Shown: positions 46,359 through 54,694 of the stretch, in pieces
Layout: each line of letters begins with the position of its first letter
How positions within the stretch are numbered: position 1 is the stretch's first letter
NCBI GenBank assembly: GCA_010024875.1
Contig: RGFZ01000013.1
Span: 1-63,523 of the forward strand
Reading direction: 5' to 3'
Source of the DNA: Oxalobacteraceae bacterium
Lineage (GTDB): Bacteria > Pseudomonadota > Gammaproteobacteria > Burkholderiales > Burkholderiaceae_D
Length of the DNA: 63,523 nt
The notes under the pieces: model-generated
What the model was told of the DNA's origin: nothing
The model's database searches: none
What the model saw: the letters and a program-made list of their open reading frames with translations, nothing else
Position numbers and translations under genes: made by a program

Positions 46359-47231
46359 ATGAATTTTTCTAAAAAAATATATTTTTCCTTCATTCAGGCC
46401 GTCTCTTACCCTGTCAAGTTTCTGACGCGACGCAGAGACAAATATATCGGTGAGTCCCATTACGGCCAGCAACACGGCAAGGGCATCATGTCGTATGCAG
46501 ACGGTGAAAAATACATCGGCGAGTTCTTGAATGGCGTTCGACACGGCCGGGGTAATTATGTCTTCGGAAATGGCGACAATTACATAGGCGACTATAAATT
46601 TGGAAGCCGCCACGGCCATGGAATTTACGTAACGACTGATGGCTCGATCTTCGCTGGACAGTTCGAAAATGGCTTCCCCAATGGACTGGGAACGGAAGCG
46701 TTCGGAAACGGGAACAAGTACTTCGGGGATTTCAAACTGGGCGTCCCCCACGGCAAAGGGGTCTATATCTGGTCAGACGGGGCGACGTATTCCGGAGAGT
46801 TCAGAAACGGACTTCCCGACGGCTACGGCGTGTCTATTTCTCGGACCGGCAGTAAATACCTTGGTGATCACCGGCATGGCCGACAACATGGCACGGGCAC
46901 CTATACCACCGCAAATGGCGATGTGTATTCCGGTGAGTATCGAAACGGTCTGCGGCACGGTGAGGGTGTCGAAGTCTTTGCCGATGGCGATCGATACGAG
47001 GGCCAATGGGCTGATGACCATTTCGAGGGCATGGGCACGTACGAATGGGCTGACGGATCACGTTATCACGGCGAATGGGAGGCTGGGCTGTTTCATGGCC
47101 TCGGCACCATGATTCACGCGGACGGTCGCAAGGAATGTGGCATATGGCGCAATGACATTCTCGTACAACACTACGAAGAGAATTCGTATGCGCAGCATCT
47201 CCAGGTGGTCAAACAATTGAAGAGCGCCTGA
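46359..47231 (+). CDS. MORN-repeat protein
   Basis: It has 290 residues. After a short N-terminus (1-27) with no convincing signal peptide, ten consecutive 23-residue MORN repeats fill residues 28-257. Examples are KYIGEFLNGVRHGRGNYVF and VYSGEYRNGLRHGEGVEVF. Each has the Y-x-G-x-(F/W)-x-x-G-x-x-H/N-G-x-G pattern. A partial eleventh (KECGIWRND) and a 28-residue tail follow. MORN domains bind membranes or proteins; bacterial members are poorly understood. It converges on the APH-like gene, with 12 bases between the stops. Confidence 0.9.
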   Translation: MNFSKKIYFSFIQAVSYPVKFLTRRRDKYIGESHYGQQHGKGIMSYADGEKYIGEFLNGVRHGRGNYVFGNGDNYIGDYKFGSRHGHGIYVTTDGSIFAGQFENGFPNGLGTEAFGNGNKYFGDFKLGVPHGKGVYIWSDGATYSGEFRNGLPDGYGVSISRTGSKYLGDHRHGRQHGTGTYTTANGDVYSGEYRNGLRHGEGVEVFADGDRYEGQWADDHFEGMGTYEWADGSRYHGEWEAGLFHGLGTMIHADGRKECGIWRNDILVQHYEENSYAQHLQVVKQLKSA

Positions 47232-47243
47232 TTCACGAACACA

Positions 47244-48230
47244 TTACTTGCCTAAAGAGTCTGTCCCGCTGGGAAGGTGGCAAGGCGGCAGTAACGCAGA
47301 CAGTACAGACGTACGGCAAGGTACTGCCAACGCGAACAAGATCGCCGACATGCGGAACAAGTTAAACGCAAGATAGAAGCGCCACGCCGCAGGATCTATC
47401 GCTGCGCGGTCTGCGAAATACAGCCGCTGATAATCCGGCTCTGCAGGGATGCCCAATGACGGCAAGTCGAGTCCGGCAATGCCGCGCCACAGAGAATGCG
47501 GTATGCGCCAGCTCATGCAGTGATACGCAAAATCTGCGACGGGATCCCCAATCGTCGACAGCTCCCAGTCAAGCACGCCGATCACTCTTGGCTCTGTCGT
47601 GTGAAAAACCAGATTATCGAGACGGAAGTCACCGTGAATCAGCGCCGCGCGCTGCGGCGCGGGCAGATGCACTGGCAGCCACTGCGTCAGTCGCTGCAGA
47701 CCATCGGGCACCGGGATCGTTGCGGTGCTGAGCTGAGATGACCAGCGATTGATCTGACGTGACAGATAATCTTCCCGCTTGCCGTAATCGCCCAGTCCTT
47801 TCGCATCGATGTCGATCTTGTGCAACTCGGAGATCACCCGGTTCATTTCGAGATAGATAGCCGCACGCTCCGCCGGTGACATGCCCGGCAAGCTCTGATC
47901 AACAAATACCCGGCCATCCAGAAATGACATCAGATAAAACGGCGTGCCGACGATGCTCTCGTCGTCGCACCAGGCCAGTGCCGCTGGCACGGGCACAGCA
48001 GTATCTTTCAATGCGCTGATGACCCGGTATTCGCGATCAATGGCATGTGCAGACTTCTGCAGCACACCATCAGGTTTTTTGCGCAGCACGAATTGTTCCG
48101 TACCTGCGGTGAGCAAAAATGTCGGATTCGATTGCCCGCCGGTCAGGGATTTGACACTCAGATCGCCGGTGCTGATCAATCCCTGCGCCCGCATCCATGC
48201 GCGCAGGCGCGCTTGTATCGTCTGGTCCAT
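47244..48230 (-). CDS. APH-family kinase resembling ACAD10/11 N-terminal domain and LvaA
   Basis: It has 328 residues. The kinase-like fold shows SLTGGQSNPTFLLT, FVLRKKPDGVL with the ATP-binding Lys, the catalytic loop LIHGDFRLDNLVF and the metal-binding GVLDWELSTIGDPVADFAYH. Relatives include the kinase domain fused to acyl-CoA dehydrogenase in ACAD10/11 and LvaA, which phosphorylates 4-hydroxyacyl-CoA. The adjacent SDR and acyl-CoA dehydrogenase fit that. The last 30 residues (after FRMSAILFALA) do not follow the usual helical ending of the family, so a late frameshift is possible. Confidence 0.86.
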   Translation of the reverse strand: MDQTIQARLRAWMRAQGLISTGDLSVKSLTGGQSNPTFLLTAGTEQFVLRKKPDGVLQKSAHAIDREYRVISALKDTAVPVPAALAWCDDESIVGTPFYLMSFLDGRVFVDQSLPGMSPAERAAIYLEMNRVISELHKIDIDAKGLGDYGKREDYLSRQINRWSSQLSTATIPVPDGLQRLTQWLPVHLPAPQRAALIHGDFRLDNLVFHTTEPRVIGVLDWELSTIGDPVADFAYHCMSWRIPHSLWRGIAGLDLPSLGIPAEPDYQRLYFADRAAIDPAAWRFYLAFNLFRMSAILFALAVPCRTSVLSALLPPCHLPSGTDSLGK

Positions 48231-48235
48231 CGTAT

Positions 48236-49009
48236 TTACAAAGAGCTGAGCAAGTGGCCGTGATCAACGGTCAGGCATGAACCCGTCATGCCCGTGCCCG
48301 CGTCGGAGCACAACAGCAGCAAGGGGCCGTCCAGATCAGTCATATCACCAAAGCGACGCGTGGGAATACGGCTACGAAGCTTCTCTCCGGCTTCGCTCTT
48401 GAGAAAATCGCGGTTCAGATCGGTGACGACATAGCCCGGCAATAGGGCATTCACTCGGATCTGGTAACGGGCGAGCTCTAATGCCATCACTTTGGTGGCT
48501 TGTATCACCGCTGCCTTGGAGATTGCGTAAGGCGCAACACCGGCGGCCACCCGTTCGCCCAGGATGGAAGCCACGTTGACGATCGCACCGGGCTTCTCTG
48601 CAGCGCGAAGGCGGCGCGCGGCTTCGGTAGCCACCAGCCAGCAACCCTTGAGGTTGGTATCGATCACGCTGTCCCAGTCTTCTTCGGTCTGATCGAGCAA
48701 AGCTCGGGTGACTGTGATACCTGCGTTATTGATCACGATATCGCAGGCACCGGCGTGATCGAAACCAGTGATGACACTCTCACGCGAGCTGACATCCATG
48801 CTGATCGCTGACGCCTTGCGACCCTTTGCCTGCAAGCTCTGCTGAAGTTCGGACAGCTTGTCGGCGCGGCGCGCTGCCAGAATGACTTCCGCACCTGCAG
48901 CCGACAACAGATTGGCGAAATGCGTACCAAAACCACTGGACGCACCCGTAATCAGCGCACGCTTGCCATCAAGATGAAAGCGCGAGACAAGCTCTGCTGC
49001 CATCATCAC
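48236..49009 (-). CDS. SDR-family oxidoreductase
   Basis: It has 257 residues. The cofactor loop is TGASSGFGTHFA, with an Arg-rich AARRADKL that favours NADP. The NNAGITVTRALLDQ segment, catalytic Ser in VASILGERV and YAISK complete the active site. The ending CLTVDHGHLLSSL is normal. Its start overlaps the acyl-CoA dehydrogenase stop (49006-49009), and it lies five bases before the APH-like gene, so the three are co-translated. It may handle a hydroxyacyl or ketoacyl intermediate. Confidence 0.9.
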   Translation of the reverse strand: MMMAAELVSRFHLDGKRALITGASSGFGTHFANLLSAAGAEVILAARRADKLSELQQSLQAKGRKASAISMDVSSRESVITGFDHAGACDIVINNAGITVTRALLDQTEEDWDSVIDTNLKGCWLVATEAARRLRAAEKPGAIVNVASILGERVAAGVAPYAISKAAVIQATKVMALELARYQIRVNALLPGYVVTDLNRDFLKSEAGEKLRSRIPTRRFGDMTDLDGPLLLLCSDAGTGMTGSCLTVDHGHLLSSL

Positions 49010-50169
49010 GCTTTGCCGCCCGCGATTTTTTTGGCCATACTCCAGCGATGTACCTCGCTGGGACCGTCATAGATGCGAAACGCGCGCATGTCGGTAAATA
49101 TTCGCATGACTGGCGTATCACCCGTCACGCCCAGCCCACCCATGATCTGCACGCTGCGGTCCACCACGCGCCACTCGGCCTCGGAACAGACTACTTTCGC
49201 ACGACTGGATTCAAACGCACCCTTCTCGCCTTTGTCGAGCAACCAGGCGGTATGCCAGATGTGCAGACGCGCAGTCATCAGGTCCATGTCATTGTCGGCG
49301 ATCTGGAAACCCACACCTTCATGCTCGACCAGCGGCTTGCCGAAGGCTTCACGCTTGCGCACGTAGTCGAGTGCGATCTCGTGCGCGCGTCGCGCCTGAC
49401 CGAGCCAGCGCATGCAATGCGTCAGCCTCGCCGGTGCCAGACGCACTTGCGCATAGCGGAAACCTTTGCCGATCTCGCCCAGCACATCGGCAGCGGGAAT
49501 GCGAAGGTCGTGGAATTCCACAACGCCATGCCCACCCGAAAAGCAACGATCCATGGCATCGAGATTGCGCACCAGTTTGATCTCGGGGCGATCCATATCT
49601 GACAAGAACATAGTCGCGCTGCCATCTTCCATGCCCGCCATAATGATCGCGTAGGAGGAACCTTCGGCGCCCGTGATCAGCCATTTGCGACCGTTGATCA
49701 CATAGTGGTCGCCATCCAAAATCGCCTTGGTTTTCAGCATGCTTGGGTCCGCGCCCGCGCCAGGAGAGGGTTCGGTCATGCAGAAGCAGGAACGGGTATA
49801 TCCCTCCACTTGCGGGCGCAGCCAGCGGGCTTTCTGAGCCGGTGTCGCGACTTCTTCCATCAGATGGATATTGCCCTCGTCTGGCGCGTGAATATTCATC
49901 GCCGTCGGGCCCAACCACGAGTAGCCTGCCTCTTCAAACACGACCGCTTTTTCGACATGCGTGAGCCCCAGTCCGCCCAGCTCGCGCGACGCATGTGGGG
50001 TCAACAGACCGGCTGCACGCGCGCGACTGACCAGTTCTGTACGCAGTTCGGGATGCGGGCCATGGCTGTCCTGACGCGGATCGTTCTCCAGCGGGATGAC
50101 TTGTTCAGCAATGAATTTTCGGGTGCGCTCGCGCAGCTCCTCGGCTCTCGGGGGAAGGGTGAAGTCCAT
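49006..50169 (-). CDS. Acyl-CoA dehydrogenase family protein
   Basis: An FAD enzyme of 387 residues. Seen are FCMTEPSPGAGADPSML and INGRKWLITGAEG for flavin binding, FDDLRIPAADVLG-type strand (as VEFHDLRIPAADVLGE), RAHEIALDYVRKREAFGKPL and QIMGGLGVTGDTPV. The usual catalytic Glu region reads MRIFTDMRAFRIYDGPSEVHRW. It is the partner type of the APH-like kinase: in LvaC and ACAD11, such enzymes remove phosphate from a phosphoacyl-CoA. It is co-translated with the SDR. Confidence 0.92.
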   Translation of the reverse strand: MDFTLPPRAEELRERTRKFIAEQVIPLENDPRQDSHGPHPELRTELVSRARAAGLLTPHASRELGGLGLTHVEKAVVFEEAGYSWLGPTAMNIHAPDEGNIHLMEEVATPAQKARWLRPQVEGYTRSCFCMTEPSPGAGADPSMLKTKAILDGDHYVINGRKWLITGAEGSSYAIIMAGMEDGSATMFLSDMDRPEIKLVRNLDAMDRCFSGGHGVVEFHDLRIPAADVLGEIGKGFRYAQVRLAPARLTHCMRWLGQARRAHEIALDYVRKREAFGKPLVEHEGVGFQIADNDMDLMTARLHIWHTAWLLDKGEKGAFESSRAKVVCSEAEWRVVDRSVQIMGGLGVTGDTPVMRIFTDMRAFRIYDGPSEVHRWSMAKKIAGGKA

Positions 50170-50228
50170 GTCGTCTTAGTCAGAAGAAAAAGGGGGGATG
50201 GTGGTTATCGATGCTTGGCGTAAGGGTT

Positions 50229-51530
50229 TCAGCGATTCACGACCGATGCCGGCAAGCGCAGCACCATCATCGCACCCGCCACCAGCAATCCAGCGAACAG
50301 ATACAGGCTGCTTGACGGGCTGCCGGTGAGATCCGTCAACCAGCCCACCAGCGACGTACTCGCCATGCCCGCTATGTTACCAAGCGAGTTCACCAGCGCG
50401 ATACCTGCCGCTGCCGCAGCGCCCGTCAAGAACGACGAAGGCAGGCTCCAGAATGAAGCTTGTGCAGCGGAGGCACCTGCTGCAGCCAGTGTGAGCGCCA
50501 TCATGGCGACGACGAGCCCGTAATCGGGTGTGGCGCACAGTGCCAGTCCGGCAGCGGTCAGCAGGCAAGGAATCGCTGTGTGCCAGCGACGCTCGCGCAA
50601 GCGATCTGCACTCACACTCGTGAGCACCATCGCCACGATGGCGACTGAATAGGGAATCGTCGTCAGCCAGCCGATCTGCAAGGGATCGGACACGCCCAAT
50701 TGCTTGATGAGCGTCGGCATCCAGAAGCTGGCGATATAAATCGCGCTGGCGATGCAGAAGTAGGCGACTCCCAGCATCCAGACACGACCACTCTTTAAGG
50801 CATCCATCACATTCACATGTTCGCTCTGGTTGGCTTCGTGCGCAATGTCTTCATGGATCACGCGTTTTTCGTCATCGCTCAGCCAGCGTGCATCTTCGAC
50901 GCGATTATCGAGAAACATCAGAATCGCGATACCCAGCAGGATAGAAGGTATGGTCTCTACGATGAACAGCCATTGCCAGCCAGCGAGCCCGGCAACGCCG
51001 CCGAAGCTCTTGAGAATCCAGCCCGACAGCGGACCGCCGATGATGTTGGACATCGGTATCGCCGCGAGAAAAAGCGCGATGATGCGCCCGCGCCATGCTG
51101 CAGGAAACCAGTAGGTCAGATAGAGCAGCACGCCGGGGATGAAGCCCGCTTCGGCCACGCCGAGAAGAAAACGAAGAATGTAGAACTGCGTCGGTGTCTT
51201 GACAAAGGCCATCGCCGCGCCAATCAGGCCCCAGCTGACCATGATGCGGGCGATCCACAGCTTCGCCCCAACTTTATGCAGCAGGATATTGCTCGGTACT
51301 TCAAAGATCACATAACCGAGAAAGAAAATACCCGCGCCCAGACCATAGACGGTATTACTGAATGACAGATCGCTGAGCATTTGCAGCTTCGCGAAGCCGA
51401 CATTCACGCGATCCAGATACGCGGCCAGGTAACACAGGCATAGGAAAGGCACGAGCCGCCATGCGACTTTCTTGTATACGTGGCCATTCGATTCGGCGGC
51501 CATCTCCGATGCGATACTGCTCACTGCCAT
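50229..51530 (-). CDS. MFS transporter, anion:cation symporter type
   Basis: A carrier of 433 residues and about 12 helices. The ATG at 51530 (MAVSSIASEM) follows GGGAGGAGACCCC; the frame upstream of this runs into the terminator. Family features are WRLVPFLCLCYLAAYLDRVNVGFAKL, YVIFEVPSNILLHKVGAKLWIARIM and RFLLGVAEAGFIPGVLLYL. Relatives carry tartrate, phthalate, galactonate or other organic acids. Its mRNA leader contains a structured region and terminator, and a GntR-type operator. Confidence 0.9.
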   Translation of the reverse strand: MAVSSIASEMAAESNGHVYKKVAWRLVPFLCLCYLAAYLDRVNVGFAKLQMLSDLSFSNTVYGLGAGIFFLGYVIFEVPSNILLHKVGAKLWIARIMVSWGLIGAAMAFVKTPTQFYILRFLLGVAEAGFIPGVLLYLTYWFPAAWRGRIIALFLAAIPMSNIIGGPLSGWILKSFGGVAGLAGWQWLFIVETIPSILLGIAILMFLDNRVEDARWLSDDEKRVIHEDIAHEANQSEHVNVMDALKSGRVWMLGVAYFCIASAIYIASFWMPTLIKQLGVSDPLQIGWLTTIPYSVAIVAMVLTSVSADRLRERRWHTAIPCLLTAAGLALCATPDYGLVVAMMALTLAAAGASAAQASFWSLPSSFLTGAAAAAGIALVNSLGNIAGMASTSLVGWLTDLTGSPSSSLYLFAGLLVAGAMMVLRLPASVVNR

Positions 51531-51590
51531 GGGGTCTCCTCCCGATGATTTCTTTTTTATTTTTCGACGTGGTGGATCCGTGCAGGCATT

Positions 51591-51619
51591 AAAAAAAGGC
51601 CAGCCTCGTGAGGCTGGCC
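51591..51619 (-). terminator. Leftward intrinsic terminator in the MFS leader
   Basis: On the minus strand GGCCAGCCT (51619-51611) pairs perfectly with AGGCTGGCC (51606-51598) around CACG, followed by seven T (51597-51591). It ends transcripts either from gntR or, if they start at the operator, the transporter leader itself. Confidence 0.88.
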
Positions 51620-51659
51620 CTAACCCAACGCGGAAACTCATCTGTCAAAACTCAGCCGG

Positions 51660-51825
51660 ATACAACTTGGCTGTTTACCACCTGCTGCTTCCTGCTGATT
51701 CCCTACACTTGCATTCCGCAGCCTTGCTGCTCAGCCCGAGACCGTGAACCTTGCAAAGATCACGCGCCGAACCCTGGATGGGACAAGACCTGACTGAGGC
51801 GCCAGCATGGCGAGCCAAGCTTGAT
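51660..51825 (-). ncRNA. Structured leader RNA, possible riboswitch or attenuator
   Basis: On the minus strand AAGCTTGGCT (51822-51813) can pair with AGCCAAGTT (51673-51665), closing a domain of about 150 nt. Inside are hairpins CGCCA-TGC-TGGCG, a GTGA...TCAC stem with CTT-TGC-AAG inside, and GCAGC-AAG-GCTGC. A strong terminator follows within 50 nt, then the transporter ribosome site. I compared it by eye with cobalamin, glycine, ZTP, FMN, SAH, 6S and SRP RNAs and found no match. An sRNA or the 3' end of gntR mRNA are alternatives. Confidence 0.45.
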
Positions 51826-51855
51826 CCAAAATTACATAAAAGCAACTTATTTTAT

Positions 51856-51875
51856 GAACTCTGAATTCAGAGTTC
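51856..51875. promoter_or_regulatory. Operator site 1: 20-bp perfect palindrome
   Basis: GAACTCTGAATTCAGAGTTC, perfectly symmetrical. It lies upstream of the leftward MFS gene and downstream of gntR. It shares the core CTGAATTCAG with sites at 54635-54644 and 56476-56485, all in promoter regions of one catabolic block. The FCD-type GntR protein encoded next to it is the likely binder. Confidence 0.7.
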
Positions 51876-52020
51876 GAATAGACGAAGAGTAAGGCGTTTG
51901 AATTCCGCCTGTCAAGCGAAGATTATTCAGGGTGGAAAAGGAAGCAAAGCGCAGAAAGTATAGTTATTTTATTAATTATTTCTGCGCAACAGCTCATTCA
52001 GGGGGAGGGAAAGCGGCAAA

Positions 52021-52698
52021 TCAGGCGGCGTTTGCAGAGCCAGACGGGTCGCCCATACGCGCGATCATGAAATCAGCAGCGTCTTCGAGGTGCTTTCGCG
52101 CCGCCTCCTCCGCGCGAAGGCCATCACCACTGGCGACGAGCTCAAAGAGGGCCTCATGCTCATCCCAGATGTCGCGCGGCTTGTCTGCAGACAGCAGCAC
52201 GGAGCCCATCACGCGCTGAGCATTGACCCACTGCGTCTCCATCACCGGGCCAATCAGCGGATTGCCTGCCAGTTCGTAGATAAAGGTATGGAAGGCCATA
52301 TCAGCAGCGATCATCTCGGCGACCGAACCCTTGAGAACAGCCCGGCGGCCTGCTAAGAGCAATTGCTCGCCCTGGGTTTTCGCGGTGTCGGTGAAGTGCT
52401 CGGCAGCCTTGCGGAAGGCCAGCCCTTCGATCACTGAGCGCATCTCGTACATCTGACGCACAAGCTGCGGATCCAGCGGCGCCACCAGCAAGCCACGGCC
52501 AGGTGCATCGCGCAGAACGCCCTGATTTTTGAGCAAGACCAGTGCCTGCTGCACCGGCTGCCGAGAGACGCCGAGTTCTTGCGCGATCTGCTCTTGAATG
52601 ATGCGCTCGCCGGGACGCAGCTTGCCCTCTGCAATCTCGGCAAGAATGGCTTTGTGGACTTGCTCCACCAGTTTGGGCTGGGATTCGAGGATTTTCAT
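52021..52698 (-). CDS. GntR-family regulator with FCD effector domain
   Basis: It has 225 residues. The winged helix (about 1-70) has the typical HKAILAEIAEGKLRPGERI, IIQEQIAQELGVSRQPVQQA and LKNQGVLRDAPGRGLLV. The FCD domain holds the metal- and ligand-binding positions: ADMAFHTFIYELAGNPLI, then DEHEALFELVASGD and RAEEAARKHLEDA. FCD proteins usually repress until a carboxylate ligand binds. It is 68 bases after the ThDP-enzyme gene and central in the block carrying three shared palindromes. Confidence 0.93.
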   Translation of the reverse strand: MKILESQPKLVEQVHKAILAEIAEGKLRPGERIIQEQIAQELGVSRQPVQQALVLLKNQGVLRDAPGRGLLVAPLDPQLVRQMYEMRSVIEGLAFRKAAEHFTDTAKTQGEQLLLAGRRAVLKGSVAEMIAADMAFHTFIYELAGNPLIGPVMETQWVNAQRVMGSVLLSADKPRDIWDEHEALFELVASGDGLRAEEAARKHLEDAADFMIARMGDPSGSANAA

Positions 52699-52766
52699 CA
52701 GGACAGATGTTGTTGGTGTTTTAGTTCATCCATGACGCGAGTGCTAACTTACTAATGATACGCGAA

Positions 52767-54491
52767 TTACTTACCCGACCGCCAGCGTTGCTCTGCCTCG
52801 TCCCATAGGGACAAGGGCTGCAAATCAGGCACCCACGCTAGACCTGATTTTGCATCGGATGAGACGGCCTCAGGCGTGACCAGCACGTCGAGCAGCGCTG
52901 GTCGATTGGCCATTGCGCGTTCGATCGCGCCCTCCAGATCCTCTGCACGCTCGACACGCTCCGCATACAGTCCAAAAGCTCTGGCCATTGCCGCGTGGTC
53001 CGAAAACTGCAAGCGGGTGCCGACCACCTTGCCGTGTGTTTCCTGCTGGTCGCGAACTTCGATCGCCCACGAACCGTTGTTTGCCACCACCACCAGCACC
53101 GGCGCTTGATGCCGCACTGCGGTGTCGAGCTCCATCGCATTGAATCCGAATGAACCATCACCAGTGGCGACGACCACCGTTTTGTCAGGGCACACCAGAC
53201 TCGCCGCCACACCGAATGGCGTGCCGACCCCGATGCACCCGAGTGAGCCGGGATCCAGATACGTGGACGCTGGCAAACCAACGCGCGCAAAGCTGAGAAA
53301 GTCGCCACCGTCGGCAACGACGACAGCATCTTCGGGCAAGGCATCGCGCAACGCCGCCAGCACTCGATTGGGATGCATCAGACCATCACTGCCGGGTGCT
53401 GCATCACGCATGCTATTGATGAGTTTTTTCGAGCGCTCAAGATGTTTCGCACGCAGTCCCTCGGTCCATGAGGCATCGACTGCAGAGGTTCGGTCACCAG
53501 CGGCATCAAGCAACGCCCTCAACGCCCGCCTGCCGGTGGACAAGATCTCTACCGTACCGCGGCGATTGTCTCTGAGCTCAGCAGCACAATCCGCGATACG
53601 GATGAATTTGGCTTCGCCGAATACCGCAGGCGATCCGTACGCCAGCTGAAAATCAAGACGACGGCCCACAGTGACGACCACATCCGCCTGCTGCATCACG
53701 GTACCGCGCATCGCCGCGACCACACTGGCATGGCTTTCGGGCACCAGACCTTTGCTCTCACCCGTGTCGAGATAGGCAGCGCCGACGCGCGAGAGCAGCT
53801 CGCACAATTCTTTGCTCGCGCCCTTGGCACCACGACCGGAGATCACCAGCGGGCGCTTGGCGGACCACAGCAACTCCACCGCTGCGCGAACCGATGCGTC
53901 ATCGGGCATCATCTCGATCGTCGTTCTCGGCGTAAACCGCTCCTGCATTTGCATGGCGGCGCTGACACGTGCGCGCACAACATCTACTGGAAAATCCACG
54001 TACACCGGACCGGGTTCTCCACCCTGCCCCAATGCGCGCGACACGGCTTCATCAATTTCTTGTAAAGCCAGATCAGCGTGGCGCACCGTGCGCGCATAGC
54101 GCGTGATGCTGCGCACCAGATCGGTATGCACGATGTCTTGCAGCGCGCCGCGGTTCTCTTGTGGCATGGGTGGCAAGCCCGACAGCACCAGCACCGGTGC
54201 GCGCGACACATGCGCATTGGCGATGCCCGTCATCGCATTCGTCACGCCAGGCCCGGCAGTGACCAAGGCCACACCCAGACGTCCGGTGAGGTCTGCTTCG
54301 GCATGGGCCATATAAACCGCTGCGCGTTCATCACGCACGTCGATGATGCGAATGCCTTCGGCATCGAGCCGCATCCACAACGGCATGATGTGACCGCCGC
54401 ACAAGCCGTAGACCCGCTGCACACCCTGACTTTTGAGGTAGCGGGCGATCAGTGCGGCAACGGATTGTTCATGAATTTCGGGTGCGGACAT
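52767..54491 (-). CDS. Thiamine diphosphate-dependent enzyme (acetolactate synthase/2-hydroxyacyl-CoA lyase superfamily)
   Basis: It has 574 residues with the three-domain layout of the superfamily. The N-terminal pyrimidine-binding domain has YGLCGGHIMPLW and the cofactor-activating Glu in VRDERAAVYMAHAEA. The central domain has PLVISGRGAKGASKELCEL. The C-terminal domain has the ThDP motif starting GDGSFGFNAMELDTAVRH and ending VVANNGSW. Relatives include acetolactate synthase, oxalyl-CoA decarboxylase and 2-hydroxyacyl-CoA lyase; which applies cannot be read directly. It diverges from an acyl-CoA ligase, so I lean to a CoA-linked lyase. Confidence 0.88.
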   Translation of the reverse strand: MSAPEIHEQSVAALIARYLKSQGVQRVYGLCGGHIMPLWMRLDAEGIRIIDVRDERAAVYMAHAEADLTGRLGVALVTAGPGVTNAMTGIANAHVSRAPVLVLSGLPPMPQENRGALQDIVHTDLVRSITRYARTVRHADLALQEIDEAVSRALGQGGEPGPVYVDFPVDVVRARVSAAMQMQERFTPRTTIEMMPDDASVRAAVELLWSAKRPLVISGRGAKGASKELCELLSRVGAAYLDTGESKGLVPESHASVVAAMRGTVMQQADVVVTVGRRLDFQLAYGSPAVFGEAKFIRIADCAAELRDNRRGTVEILSTGRRALRALLDAAGDRTSAVDASWTEGLRAKHLERSKKLINSMRDAAPGSDGLMHPNRVLAALRDALPEDAVVVADGGDFLSFARVGLPASTYLDPGSLGCIGVGTPFGVAASLVCPDKTVVVATGDGSFGFNAMELDTAVRHQAPVLVVVANNGSWAIEVRDQQETHGKVVGTRLQFSDHAAMARAFGLYAERVERAEDLEGAIERAMANRPALLDVLVTPEAVSSDAKSGLAWVPDLQPLSLWDEAEQRWRSGK

Positions 54492-54617
54492 GGCGCTGCT
54501 CCTGTGTGTTCAGCGGGCGGGCGAGGTGATGCGCATCGCCAAGACTGATGCGAAGCGCTGCTTTCCACTCGCCTTCGACGGCCATCGCTGAAAAAGTTTG
54601 ATTTGAATACGGTAAAG

Positions 54618-54650
54618 TATACTAGAATTGCACTCTGAATTCAGTATTCA
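54618..54650. promoter_or_regulatory. Operator site 2 in the divergent ThDP enzyme/ligase promoter
   Basis: CTGAATTCAG at 54635-54644 within CACTCTGAATTCAGTATTC, an imperfect version of the 20-bp palindrome. A -10-like TATACT (54618-54623) lies 11 bases to its left, so a bound protein would cover the start of rightward transcription. GAATACGGTAAAG (54605-54617), directly before TATACT, recurs beside site 3. Confidence 0.65.
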
Positions 54651-54694
54651 AAGTACATTCATAATCCGTTGTCCATTAGTTTCTATTTGACAAG

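Larger units (their letters stand above)
51531..52020 (-). other. Leader region of the MFS gene
   Basis: A 490-base stretch with no protein gene. Reading leftward it holds, in order, an AT-rich part, the perfect palindrome at 51856-51875, a structured RNA segment (51820-51667), and a terminator (51619-51591) about 60 bases before the transporter start. Each is listed separately. Confidence 0.6.

Noticed and set aside
46011-46751. A 246-residue frame on the minus strand opposite the MORN gene
   Set aside because: It lies antisense to the regular MORN repeats, has no ribosome site and no recognisable domain; the repeats explain the open frame.
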